Source: Pseudooceanicola endophyticus (GTDB lineage Bacteria > Pseudomonadota > Alphaproteobacteria > Rhodobacterales > Rhodobacteraceae). From it: a stretch of DNA of 64,000 nucleotides. This document shows positions 42,584-51,025 of the stretch, piece after piece. The translations under genes and the position numbers were made by a program. The notes under the pieces were generated by a model. The model saw only the letters and a list, made by a program, of their open reading frames with translations, ran no database searches and had not been told where the DNA came from. Numbering within the stretch: position 1 is the first letter of the stretch; every line of letters starts with the position of its first letter. The stretch is from NCBI RefSeq assembly GCF_018760365.1, contig NZ_JAHIAB010000005.1, positions 62,001-126,000 on the forward strand, in the 5' to 3' direction.

Positions 42584-43975
42584 TTACTTGGCCGGGGCCT
42601 TGGGCGGCAGCGGCTGCTCTTCGGGGCTTTCGGCATAGCCGGCGCCCGCGCCGATGGCGATCTGCAGCGTCGCCCATTGCTGGGCCGCCTGATTGCGCGC
42701 CGAAGCCGCCGAGATCCGCGCCGAAGCCTCGGAACGGTCGGTATCGAGCAGGTCAAGCAGCGTCATCGCACCGTTGCGGTAGGTGGTCTGTGCCAGTCCA
42801 AGCGCGCGCGAGTAGCTGTCGGCGGCCTGTTGCAGCTGGGCCGCCTGGGCCCGGTACTGCTTCAGGTTCGACTGCGCGACCTGAACATCCTCGACCGCGC
42901 CGGAGATCGTGGAGCGGTAGTCGATCTCGGCCTGCTTTGCGGCCGAGACCTGCGCATCGCGCGCCGCCCGCAGCGATCCCTGGTTGAAGATCGCCTGGGT
43001 GATCGAGGGTCCGAAGCTCCAGCTGGTGGTGGAGCTGGTGCCCGACACCGTCCCCGAGAGCGTCAGCGACGGATAGAGATCGGCCTGCGCGACGCCCACA
43101 TCGGCGACCTGCTGATGCAGCACCGCCTCGTAGTAGCGCACGTCGGGACGGTTGCGCAGCAGATCCGCCGGCACGCCGGTGGCGATGGTGCCCGGGATCG
43201 AGAGCTGCGGCGCGCCCTTCTCCATCTTCTGCATCAGCGGCCCGGCGGGCACGTTCAGCAGCGTCGCGATGGCGAAGACCTGGGCGCGGAACTGCGCCAG
43301 GTAGCTGGGCAGATCGGCCTGGGCCGACTGCAGCGCCGCCTGGGCCTCGGCCACCTCGTAATCGGTGGCCGCGCCCGCGTTCAGCTCCTGCTGGGTGATG
43401 TCCAGCGTGCCCTTGCGGGTCTCGATGGTCTTGCGGGTCAGCTCCAGTGCCTGCTGGTAGTAGCGCGCATCGGCGTAATCGGCGACCAGCTCGGCCAGCC
43501 AGGCCAGCCGCTCGGTGCCGACATTGGCCTGAGAGGCCGCCAGGTTGGCCTTTGCGGCCTCCTGTTCCCGCCGCACGCCCCCGAAGAGGTCGATCACGAA
43601 GCTTGCCCCCAGAGAGGAGGTCGTGCTCCAGCTGGCGGTGCCGCCATCGGTCCCGGCACGGGTCTTGTCGACCTCGGCCGAGCCGCTGAGCGCGGAGTTG
43701 ATTCCGGTCTGACGCAGCTGCGCGCGCGCCTGGCGGATCCGCTCCTGGGCCTGGAGGATCGACAGGGACTGCTTCATGCCGGTCTCGACCAGCTCGTTCA
43801 GCATCGGGTCCTTGTAGTCGCGCCACCAGGGCCGGTAGGCGACCTGGGCCAGAGGCCCGCTGTCGCCGCCGACGAACTGGCGCGTCACCGCGACGTCCGG
43901 CGCCTTGTAGTTCGGCCCGACCGCAGCGCAGCCCGCCACCAGCACCAGCGGGGCCAGTTTCATCAATTGCATCAT
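42584..43975 (-). CDS. Outer membrane efflux lipoprotein (OprM/NodT family)
   Basis: A 463-aa TolC-like outer-membrane channel. The N-terminus MMQLMKLAPLVLVAGC has a lipobox (VAGC), followed by AAVGPNYKAPDVAV, typical of NodT/OprM proteins. Two OEP repeats fill the rest, with long coiled-coil helices (ARISAASARNQAAQQWATLQ near the end). The ATG overlaps the RND pump stop by 4 bp, so the operon is translationally coupled. The longer in-frame extension to 44362 is inside the pump gene and rejected. Confidence 0.9.
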   Translation of the reverse strand: MMQLMKLAPLVLVAGCAAVGPNYKAPDVAVTRQFVGGDSGPLAQVAYRPWWRDYKDPMLNELVETGMKQSLSILQAQERIRQARAQLRQTGINSALSGSAEVDKTRAGTDGGTASWSTTSSLGASFVIDLFGGVRREQEAAKANLAASQANVGTERLAWLAELVADYADARYYQQALELTRKTIETRKGTLDITQQELNAGAATDYEVAEAQAALQSAQADLPSYLAQFRAQVFAIATLLNVPAGPLMQKMEKGAPQLSIPGTIATGVPADLLRNRPDVRYYEAVLHQQVADVGVAQADLYPSLTLSGTVSGTSSTTSWSFGPSITQAIFNQGSLRAARDAQVSAAKQAEIDYRSTISGAVEDVQVAQSNLKQYRAQAAQLQQAADSYSRALGLAQTTYRNGAMTLLDLLDTDRSEASARISAASARNQAAQQWATLQIAIGAGAGYAESPEEQPLPPKAPAK

Positions 43976-46900
43976 GCTGTCGTCTCCTTGCGGCCCTTGC
44001 CGCCCTTGGACCTGCCGACCATGCGGCGGACTGCAACGTAGAGAACCGGAACCATGACGATGCCGAAGACAGCCGAGAAGGCGATCCCCCCGAGCATCCC
44101 GATCCCGATCGAGTTCTGGGCATTTGCCCCCGTGCCGCTGGCGGTGGCAAGGGGCAGCACGCCCAGACCGAAGGCGAAGGTGGTCATCAGGATCGGACGC
44201 AGACGCATCCGGGCCGCGGTCTTGACCGCCTCCAGTAGCTCCATGCCCTCTTCCCTCAGCTTCTCGGCGAATTCCACGATCAGGATCGCGTTGCGCGCCG
44301 CCAGGCCGATGGTCGTAAGCATGCCCACCTTGAAGTAGACATCGTTCGACTGGCCGAACCACAGCGCCGTGACCAGCGCACCCAGCAGGCCCACCGGCAC
44401 CGCCAGCATGACCGCGAAGGGCACCGACCAGCTTTCGTAAAGCGCCGCCAGCGCCAGGAACACCACCACGGCCGACAGGGTATAAAGCATCGGCTCCTGG
44501 TTGCCCGAAAGCTGTTCCTGATAGCTGAGGCCGGTCCAGGCCAGCTGGTAGCCGTTGCCCATCTCATCGACGACCTTCTGCATCTCGTTCATGGCATCGC
44601 CGGAACTGACACCGGAAGCGGCAGAGCCCTGAAGCTCCAGCGCGTTGACGCCGCCGTAGCGGGCGATCTTGGTGTAGGTCTTGCCCCAGGTCTGCGTCGA
44701 GAAGGCCGAAAGCGGCACCATCTCGTCATCGGAGTTGCGCATGTACCAGTCGTTGATGTCGCCGGGCTGCATCCGGTAGGGCTGATCGCCCATGACCCGC
44801 ACGTCGCGCAGCTTGCCATCAAGGGTGAAGTCGTTGACGTAGCTGCCGGCGAAGATCGTCGAGAGGTTGTCGTTGATGTCCGAGATGGTCAGGCCAAGCG
44901 CCTGGGCCTTCTGCGGATCGAGGTCGATCGAGAGCTGCGTCTTGGCATTCGCCTCGTAGCCGCGCACCGAGGTCACCAGACCCGAGGCCTGCGCCTGCTG
45001 TGCGACCTTGGCGGCGGTCTCGCGCAGCGCGTCAAGCCCGTGGTTGCCCTGGTCGATCAGGTACATGGAGAAGCCCTCGGAGGAGCCCATGCCCTGGATC
45101 GGCGGCGGTTGCAAGAAGAACACCTGGCCATAGCGCCCGGAAGCGAAGTGGATGTTCGCCGCCATCGCGATGGAGGCCGCGGTGACACCGGGACGCTCTT
45201 CCAGGTCGCTCAGCTTGACGAAGAGCATGGCGTTGTTCTGCCCCTCACCGTCAAAGCCGAAGCCGATGGCCGAGAAGACGCCCTTGATCTGGTCCTTGTA
45301 GTTGGTCTCCATGAAGTCGGTGATGGCTTCGACCGTCTTCTTGGTCTGGGCCCGGGTGGCGTTCTGCGGCAGGGAGATCGAGGACATCAGCACGCCCTGA
45401 TCCTCGGTCGGCACGAAGCTGGAGGGCAGCTTTTCGTAGACCGAATAGATGCCGAAGCCGACGGCGGCGACCACGATCAGCATCCGGAAGGGACGCTTCA
45501 TCAGCCGCGCCACGGTGCCGGTGTAGCCGGTGTTGAGCCGGTCCATGCCGCTGTTGAACTTGCGGGCGGGCCAGATCTTCTTCTTGCCGTGCTGGTTCTT
45601 CAGCAGGCTGGCGCACATCGCAGGCGTCAGGATCAGTGCCACCAGCAGCGAGAGCACCATCGCCGAGATGATGGTGACCGAGAACTGGCGGTAGATGATG
45701 CCGGTCGATCCCGACATGAAGGCCATGGGCAGGAACACCGAGGACAGCACCACCACGATGCCGACCAGCGCCGAGGAGATCTCCTTCATGGATTTCTCGG
45801 TGGCGGCAACGGCGTCGAGGTGTTCCTCTTCCATCACCCGCTCGACGTTTTCCACCACGACGATGGCGTCATCGACCAGCAGGCCGATCGCCAGCACCAG
45901 GGCGAACATGGTCAGCGTGTTGATCGACAATCCGGTTGCCGCCAGTACCCCGAAGGTGCCCAGCAGAACCACCGGCACCGCGATGCAGGGGATGATCGTG
46001 GCCCGCCAGCTTTGCAGGAAGACCAGGATCACAACGAAGACCAGGATGATGGCTTCGATCAGGGTATGGTAGATCTGGTTGATCGACTCCTGGATGAAGG
46101 GGGTCGTGTCGTAGGGATAGACCACCGACACGCCTTCGGGCAGGGCCGATTTCAGCTTGTCGATGGCGGCATGCACGCGTTCGGAGGTGGCGACCGCGTT
46201 GGCGCCGTTCTGAAGGTTGACGCCGAAGCCGACGGCGTTCTTGCCGTCGTACTGGCCGAGGACGGAATAGGAATCGTCGGCCAGTTCGATGCGGGCGACA
46301 TCGCCCAGATAGACCGAGGACCCGTCATCGGTGGTGGTCAGGACGATCTTGCGGAAGTCGTCCACGGTGGAAAGCTGCGACTGCGCCTTGAGAGAGATGG
46401 TGACCTGCTGGCCCTGGGCACTGGGCAGATCGCCGAGCGAGCCGACGGTGACGTTGGTGTTCTGTTCGGAAACGGCGCTGGTCACATCCGACGGCGTCAG
46501 CCCGTACTTGTAGAGCTTGGCCGGATCGAGCCAGATCCGCATGGCATATTCGGAGCCGAACATCTGGATGGAGCCGACGCCCTCCAGACGCTGCACGGTG
46601 TCCTCCATGGAGTTGGAGAAGTAGTTCCCCAGCTCGACGTTGGACATGGAGTTGTCATCCGAGACCAGCGCGCCCACCATCAGGATGGAGCTGGTCGAAC
46701 GGGTGACCGACACCCCGGTCTGGGTGACCGCGGTGGGCAGAGAGCTCTGGACGAGCTGGAGCTTGTTCTGCACCTGCACCTGGGCCATGTCGGCATCGGT
46801 GCTGGAGTTGAAGACCAGCGAGATCTGGGAGGACCCCTCGCTGGAGTTCGAGGTCATGTAGAGCAGGCCGTCGAGGCCGGTCATGCCGTCCTCGATGACC

Positions 46901-47088
46901 GAGGTCACGCTGTCGGCCACGATCTGGGCCGAGGCCCCGGTATAGGTGGCCGAGATGCGCACGGTCGTGGGCGCCACTTCGGGATATTGCGAAATGGCGA
47001 GCGACTTCAGACCGAAGGCCCCGGCGATCATCAGCAGGATCGCGAGGACCCAGGCGAAGACTGGGCGACGGATAAAGAACTGGGCCAT
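43972..47088 (-). CDS. RND multidrug efflux pump, AcrB/MexB type
   Basis: A 1038-aa inner-membrane proton-driven antiporter, full family length (about 1030-1050). MAQFFIRRPVFAWVLAILLM is the typical first helix. The proton-relay Asp pair is in LAIGLLVDDAIVVVENVERV (near residue 406), and the second repeat has AARNAILIVEFAEKLREEG. Porter-domain sequences such as PTTVRISATYTGASAQIVAD match HAE1 pumps, so the likely substrates are hydrophobic and amphiphilic drugs. It is the middle gene of the adaptor-pump-channel operon. Confidence 0.95.
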   Translation of the reverse strand: MAQFFIRRPVFAWVLAILLMIAGAFGLKSLAISQYPEVAPTTVRISATYTGASAQIVADSVTSVIEDGMTGLDGLLYMTSNSSEGSSQISLVFNSSTDADMAQVQVQNKLQLVQSSLPTAVTQTGVSVTRSTSSILMVGALVSDDNSMSNVELGNYFSNSMEDTVQRLEGVGSIQMFGSEYAMRIWLDPAKLYKYGLTPSDVTSAVSEQNTNVTVGSLGDLPSAQGQQVTISLKAQSQLSTVDDFRKIVLTTTDDGSSVYLGDVARIELADDSYSVLGQYDGKNAVGFGVNLQNGANAVATSERVHAAIDKLKSALPEGVSVVYPYDTTPFIQESINQIYHTLIEAIILVFVVILVFLQSWRATIIPCIAVPVVLLGTFGVLAATGLSINTLTMFALVLAIGLLVDDAIVVVENVERVMEEEHLDAVAATEKSMKEISSALVGIVVVLSSVFLPMAFMSGSTGIIYRQFSVTIISAMVLSLLVALILTPAMCASLLKNQHGKKKIWPARKFNSGMDRLNTGYTGTVARLMKRPFRMLIVVAAVGFGIYSVYEKLPSSFVPTEDQGVLMSSISLPQNATRAQTKKTVEAITDFMETNYKDQIKGVFSAIGFGFDGEGQNNAMLFVKLSDLEERPGVTAASIAMAANIHFASGRYGQVFFLQPPPIQGMGSSEGFSMYLIDQGNHGLDALRETAAKVAQQAQASGLVTSVRGYEANAKTQLSIDLDPQKAQALGLTISDINDNLSTIFAGSYVNDFTLDGKLRDVRVMGDQPYRMQPGDINDWYMRNSDDEMVPLSAFSTQTWGKTYTKIARYGGVNALELQGSAASGVSSGDAMNEMQKVVDEMGNGYQLAWTGLSYQEQLSGNQEPMLYTLSAVVVFLALAALYESWSVPFAVMLAVPVGLLGALVTALWFGQSNDVYFKVGMLTTIGLAARNAILIVEFAEKLREEGMELLEAVKTAARMRLRPILMTTFAFGLGVLPLATASGTGANAQNSIGIGMLGGIAFSAVFGIVMVPVLYVAVRRMVGRSKGGKGRKETTA

Positions 47089-47094
47089 GAGCGG

Positions 47095-48264
47095 TTATTC
47101 CGTTCCCTTGGCGCCAGCTGCGTCCTGGGTCGTACCGTCCTCGGTGATGGTCACCGGCACGGCCTTGACCTCGGCCCCGTCCTGGAGGTTCTTCTGGCCG
47201 TCGACGATCACCTTGACGCCGTCCTCCAGCCCCGAGGTGACGATCCAGGCATTGTCCTGGCTGCCATCAGTGGGCACGCTGACCTTCTTGGCCTTGCCGT
47301 CGTCCCCGACGATGAAGAAGCTGAAATTGCCGTTGGCATCATGTTCGCCGGCGCGCTGCGGCACCAGGAAGGCCTCGCGGCTGCCCAGGGTGACGGTGCC
47401 GCGCAGGAACATGCCCGGCAGGATCACGTGGTCGGGGTTGTCGAAGCGGAAGCGCACGGTGACAGAACCGGTGGTGGTCGACACCGTCGGCGAGGGGGTC
47501 ACCAGTTCGCCCTTGGTTTCGTAGGTTTCGCCGCCCTCGACGATCAGGCTGGCCTGCAGCTGATCGGACAGCTTCAGATCGCCGCTCTGGACCTTCTTGC
47601 GGATCGACAGGATGTCGGCGGCAGGCTCCAGCAGCTCCACGTCGATCGGATCAAGCGTGGTCACGGTGGTCAGCGCGTCGCTCTGGCCCGAGGTGACAAG
47701 ATCCCCGGTCGAAACGTCGGCCACATCGACCACCCCGTCGATGGGCGAACGGATGGTGGTCCAGCCCAGCTGGATGCGGGCATATTTCAGCGCCGCCTGC
47801 GCGGATTGCAGCGTCGCCTTGGCCGAGGCCAGGTCCGACTTCGCGGTATCGACATCGGCGGCGGTATAGCCCGAGCCCTCCAGCTTGACGGCGCGGTCAT
47901 AGGCGGCCTGTTTCACCGGCAGGTCCGCCTCGGCCTCGGCAACCGAGGCGGCATCGGCCTCGACGGTTGCCTGGTAGCTGGCATCGTCAAGCTGGAACAG
48001 CGGATCGCCTTCCTTGACGTCCGAGCCCGGCTTGTAAAGTTTCTTGATCACGATCCCGTCCACGCGCGGACGGATATCGGCCTGTTCATAGGCCACCGCG
48101 CGCCCCGGCAGCTCGACCGTCTGATCAACCTGGCCTGCGTGCAGGGTCACGTAGCCGACTTGCGGAGTCATCATCCCGCCCTGCTGCGCCAGCAGGGCCG
48201 AGGGGGTCACCAGGGCCAGCGTCAGAGCTAGCGTCCGGAGCCCCTGCCCGTGTGTACTTGTCAT
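47095..48264 (-). CDS. RND efflux periplasmic adaptor (AcrA/MexA type)
   Basis: A 389-aa membrane fusion protein. ATG 48264 (MTSTHGQGL) has AGGAACGG upstream, and its N-terminus is a signal peptide ending ALLAQQ; the frame extends to 48387 without support. Lipoyl halves are QTVELPGRAVAYEQADIRPR and the IRSPIDGVVDVADVSTGDLV stretch flanking a hairpin (about 90-170); the barrel and proximal domains follow. It ends 6 bp before the pump gene. It is divergent from the TetR gene, the usual repressor arrangement. Confidence 0.93.
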   Translation of the reverse strand: MTSTHGQGLRTLALTLALVTPSALLAQQGGMMTPQVGYVTLHAGQVDQTVELPGRAVAYEQADIRPRVDGIVIKKLYKPGSDVKEGDPLFQLDDASYQATVEADAASVAEAEADLPVKQAAYDRAVKLEGSGYTAADVDTAKSDLASAKATLQSAQAALKYARIQLGWTTIRSPIDGVVDVADVSTGDLVTSGQSDALTTVTTLDPIDVELLEPAADILSIRKKVQSGDLKLSDQLQASLIVEGGETYETKGELVTPSPTVSTTTGSVTVRFRFDNPDHVILPGMFLRGTVTLGSREAFLVPQRAGEHDANGNFSFFIVGDDGKAKKVSVPTDGSQDNAWIVTSGLEDGVKVIVDGQKNLQDGAEVKAVPVTITEDGTTQDAAGAKGTE

Positions 48265-48358
48265 CAAAAATCCGTTCCTGATCGTGTTTTCCGGCAACAC
48301 ATCGCATCGTGCCATGTGGCATGTATAGCGAATCCTTGCAGAGTGTGCAAAGTTTGCG

Positions 48359-48385
48359 GTCAGTGTAAATCGTGTTATGTCTGAC
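48359..48385. promoter_or_regulatory. Possible TetR operator in the efflux-tetR gap
   Basis: GTCAG N17 CTGAC, with AAGT and ACTT further out on each side (about 48350-48392), in the AT-richer middle of the divergent gap. TetR repressors of RND pumps normally bind such imperfect palindromes. The arms are short, so this is tentative. Confidence 0.35.
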
Positions 48386-48539
48386 ATTCACTTGAGGGGG
48401 CGTTAAGAAGCGGTTTTTCTGTATTGAAAATTCCGGTTTGGGCGTTTGCCGCGCGCGCTGCCCCCTGCGCGGAAGGCTGTCAAGTCGCGGTTCAACCCGG
48501 GCGTGTCCCGGTGTAGAACCGCGCGAAACGGGAGGGCAG

Positions 48540-49124
48540 ATGTCGAATCTGAGGGCGCGCCGCCGTGCCGAGACGGCACGGATGATCCAGAAGGCCACCA
48601 TTGAGCTGGTCAACGAACAGGGCTTCGATGCCGTCACCTCGGAGGCCATCAGCCGCCATGCCGGGGTCAGTCCGCGCACCTTCTTCAACTACTTCCCCAA
48701 CAAGGAAGCGGCGATCTTCGGCGAGGTGCCGAGCCTGCCGGACGCCGATATCCAGGCCTTCCTGAGCGGCAGTGGCCCCGAGCGCGGCGATCTCTACCGG
48801 CTGATGCGGGCCCATACCCTGAAGGCGGGAGAGCGGCGCGACGAGCTGAAGCTGATCGTGTCGCTGGTGCAGACCCAGCCGCGCATGATGGAAATCTACA
48901 TGGCGCAGCGCGAGATCATCGGCGGCGCCCTGGCAGAGCTGCTGTCGCAGCGCTTCCGCGACAGCACGCCGATCTTCCTGGCGATCCTGGCGCACAGCCT
49001 GCTGTCGATGTCCTGGACGGCGATCCAGCACTGGCTGGAGACCGACAGGCCGCTGGATCTGGCCTTCGAAGAGGCCTGGCAGGCGCTGACGGTGGTCTCT
49101 CAGCTGATCCTGAAGGAGGACTGA
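48540..49124 (+). CDS. TetR family regulator of the RND efflux operon
   Basis: A 194-aa regulator. The N-terminal HTH (about 10-55) has IELVNEQGFDAVTSEAISRH and AGVSPRTFFNYFPNKEAAIF, the TetR signature. The all-helical ligand domain follows. The ATG has GGGAGG just upstream. It is divergent from the adaptor-pump-channel operon, so it very likely represses that operon and itself and is released by pump substrates, as known for AcrR/TtgR-type proteins. Confidence 0.9.
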   Translation: MSNLRARRRAETARMIQKATIELVNEQGFDAVTSEAISRHAGVSPRTFFNYFPNKEAAIFGEVPSLPDADIQAFLSGSGPERGDLYRLMRAHTLKAGERRDELKLIVSLVQTQPRMMEIYMAQREIIGGALAELLSQRFRDSTPIFLAILAHSLLSMSWTAIQHWLETDRPLDLAFEEAWQALTVVSQLILKED

Positions 49125-49280
49125 GGCGGCGCGGGTCCCGGGCCCGCCGGTCCGCTCGCCGCGGGCGGATCCCGGCTCCGGGGCCCGTCCCGCACCGCCG
49201 CGTCGCAGCATCCGGAACGAACGCAGACCCCTGCACAGCAAGGCGCCGTCCCTGCCGGGGCCGCCACATTCGCGTCAATG

Positions 49281-49295
49281 ATGACCTAAGGTCAT
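49281..49295. promoter_or_regulatory. Perfect palindrome ATGACCT A AGGTCAT
   Basis: Seven-base perfect arms around one base, 168-182 bp before the third secreted-protein gene. Probable regulator site; the regulator is unknown, though a LysR gene lies 760 bp downstream. Confidence 0.5.
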
Positions 49296-49336
49296 GTATC
49301 CTTTTGGGCATGTGATCCGTCAGCAGAGCGCCGCTC

Positions 49337-49358
49337 AATTGTGCATTCAGAGCGAAAA
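49337..49358 (+). promoter_or_regulatory. Shared upstream box, copy B
   Basis: AATTGTGCATTCAGAGCGAAAA, matching the copy at 15447-15469 except for one base and one indel, at nearly the same distance from the start codon (105 bp versus 108 bp, measured from the box end). Confidence 0.55.
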
Positions 49359-49418
49359 GTGTAAACGGAAAATGACACCTAATGTTCCTGGCGTTCGGGA
49401 ACTATCTCCCCGTCACAA

Positions 49419-49436
49419 GACGCAGACAGACGCGTC
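49419..49436 (+). other. Leader hairpin, copy B
   Basis: GACGC N8 GCGTC stem-loop 26 nt before the start codon, equivalent to 15530-15547; the flanking CACCCGAACGTACGAAGGA also resembles that leader. Confidence 0.4.
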
Positions 49437-49462
49437 ACCCGAACGTACGAAGGAGAATAATA

Positions 49463-49771
49463 ATGAAACTCGCAGCAACTGCCCTCACCGCACTTCTCGT
49501 CGCAACCTCCGCCGGCGCCGCTTTCGCAAACACCGCCGCCCCGGAATCGACCACTGTCCTGGTGCCGACCGACGCCGTCTACGCCGCAGGCGATGACACC
49601 GGCATCGTCACCAGCCAGGTCGAACTGACCTCGGGTACCAACCGCGACATTCCCGCAACCCGCCTGCCGGTCTCGATGCAGCGCTCGCAGAGCCTGGCCT
49701 CGAACGACACCGTCACGGTGACCAGCTTCCCGCGCGCCGACGTGCCGCTGCTGGCCAGCTCGGGCCGGTAA
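49463..49771 (+). CDS. Small secreted protein, paralogue 3 (unknown family)
   Basis: A 102-aa protein, the same length as the tandem pair at 15577/15925. Sec signal MKLAATALTALLVATSAG with AFA cleavage, a diverged middle, and the shared end VTSFPRADVPLLASSGR. The middle keeps VELTSGT and the valine-rich VLVP / VQVP strand. AAGGAGA precedes the ATG. A very strong terminator follows, so it is a single-gene transcript. The strict conservation of the last 16 residues suggests a binding or processing signal. Function unknown. Confidence 0.8.
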   Translation: MKLAATALTALLVATSAGAAFANTAAPESTTVLVPTDAVYAAGDDTGIVTSQVELTSGTNRDIPATRLPVSMQRSQSLASNDTVTVTSFPRADVPLLASSGR

Positions 49772-49823
49772 TCCCGACCGCCTGAGCCGACCGGCGCATA
49801 CGCCCTGACGCCGGTTCCGGCAC

Positions 49824-49892
49824 AAGGCCCCGGTCCTTCCCCGTGCCGCCCCCAACCCGGGGGGGCACGGGTGAAGGTCGGGGCCTGTTTTT
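49824..49892 (+). terminator. Strong intrinsic terminator after secreted-protein gene 3
   Basis: A long stem pairs GGCCCCGGTCCTTCCCCGTGCC with GGCACGGG-GAAGGTCGGGGCC, then TGTTTTT. It isolates the small gene from the LysR gene. Confidence 0.9.
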
Positions 49893-50055
49893 GTTCGGGG
49901 GGCCTTCCGGGACCCCGCGCCCGCCCTGCGATCTGGGCGCAGGGGCGCAAGGAATTGTGCGCAAAGAAAGAGTTCAAACCGACGCCGGACTATCCTATCT
50001 AAGCAGTCCCTTCACACGGCCGTCACGCGGTCGTCATACCAGTGAGACGGTTTCG

Positions 50056-50940
50056 ATGGATACGATCGCGCTGCGCACCTACGCCCTCATCGTCGAGGAA
50101 GGCTCCTTCTCGGCCGCTGCCGACCGCCTCGGCATTTCCCGGAGCATGTGCTCCAAGCATATCAACGACATAGAAGCCAATCTCGGCGCCCGCCTGCTGA
50201 CCCGCACGACCCGTTCCGTCAAGCCCACGGGCATTGGCCTGGATTACTATGCCAAGGTGCGCAAGATCCTCGACCTGCTGGACGAGGCCAACGAGAGCGT
50301 CAAGACCGAGACCAACACCGCCGCCGGCCGGCTGAAGATCGGCGCACCGGTCTCCTACACCCTGTCGATCCTGCGCCCGCACCTGGTGCGCTTCATGCGC
50401 GACTACCCGGCGATCCAGCTGGAAGTTTCGCTCGACGACAAGCTGCATGACATGATCTCCGAAGGTTACGACGCGGTGATCCGCGTGGGCGAGCTCGAGG
50501 ATACCTCGATGCATGCCCGCCAGTTCCACCATGTCAGCACCCATGTGGTGGCCTCGCCCGGATATCTTGAGGAAAACGGCACCCCCGAGGTGCCCTCGGA
50601 TCTCTCGCATCACCGCACGCTCTATTACGCCAACATGCGCGGCGCCGGCACCTGGCCGTTCAAGCGCGGCGAAGAGCTGTTCTACCAGAAGATCCACCCG
50701 GTCTTCTCGGCCAACAACGGTGAGCTGATCGCGACTGCCGCGCTGGATGGGCTGGGCATCGCCTTCCTGCCGGATTTCCTGGTGCGCGAACATATCCAGG
50801 AGGGCCGCCTGAAGGCGCTCCTGTGCGAATACAGCCTGCCCGACATTCCGATCAGCGTGGTCTACCCGTCGCGGCGCAATGCCTCGGCGGCGCTGAAGGC
50901 CTTCATCGATTTCTGCGCGCCCCGGGCCAAGAGCAGCTGA
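50056..50940 (+). CDS. LysR family regulator
   Basis: A 294-aa LTTR. Winged HTH 1-60 with EEGSFSAAADRLGISRSMCS and a C-terminal type 2 periplasmic-like effector domain (about 90-290) with DAVIRVGELEDTSMHARQF and DGLGIAFLPDFLVREHIQEG. It resembles the CrgA/DsdA-like branch in which the HTH domain is followed by AGRLKIGAPVSY. It follows the third secreted-protein gene on the same strand beyond a terminator and could regulate that gene, which has palindromes upstream. The target and effector are not proven. Confidence 0.9.
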   Translation: MDTIALRTYALIVEEGSFSAAADRLGISRSMCSKHINDIEANLGARLLTRTTRSVKPTGIGLDYYAKVRKILDLLDEANESVKTETNTAAGRLKIGAPVSYTLSILRPHLVRFMRDYPAIQLEVSLDDKLHDMISEGYDAVIRVGELEDTSMHARQFHHVSTHVVASPGYLEENGTPEVPSDLSHHRTLYYANMRGAGTWPFKRGEELFYQKIHPVFSANNGELIATAALDGLGIAFLPDFLVREHIQEGRLKALLCEYSLPDIPISVVYPSRRNASAALKAFIDFCAPRAKSS

Positions 50941-50984
50941 GCGGCCTTCATCTTTCCACAAATATGGCGGGGGAGTCTCCGCAG

Positions 50985-51015
50985 GAGACGGGGGCAGAGC
51001 CCCCGCCCCCGTCTC
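50985..51015. terminator. Convergent hairpin between LysR and APC permease genes
   Basis: GAGACGGGGGC pairs with GCCCCCGTCTC around a short GC loop, in the 85-bp tail-to-tail gap. No clear T-run, but the position and stability suit a shared terminator. Confidence 0.55.
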
Positions 51016-51025
51016 CATCCCGCGC

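Larger units (their letters stand above)
49125..49462. other. 338-bp region between tetR and the third secreted-protein gene
   Basis: No gene supported. The first 140 bp are GC-rich. The second part carries a 15-bp palindrome (49281-49295), the box shared with 15447-15469 (49337-49358) and a leader hairpin (49419-49436), ending in AAGGAGA before ATG 49463. Confidence 0.55.

Noticed and set aside
38226-42677. 1483-codon minus-strand frame over the Lrp, aldehyde dehydrogenase and aminotransferase genes
   Set aside because: Only its 3' part (38226-38807) is a real DUF1185 gene. The rest is antisense to genes with full catalytic motifs.
45040-48231. 1063-codon plus-strand frame over the RND pump and adaptor
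   Set aside because: Shadow of the efflux operon; no recognisable domain.
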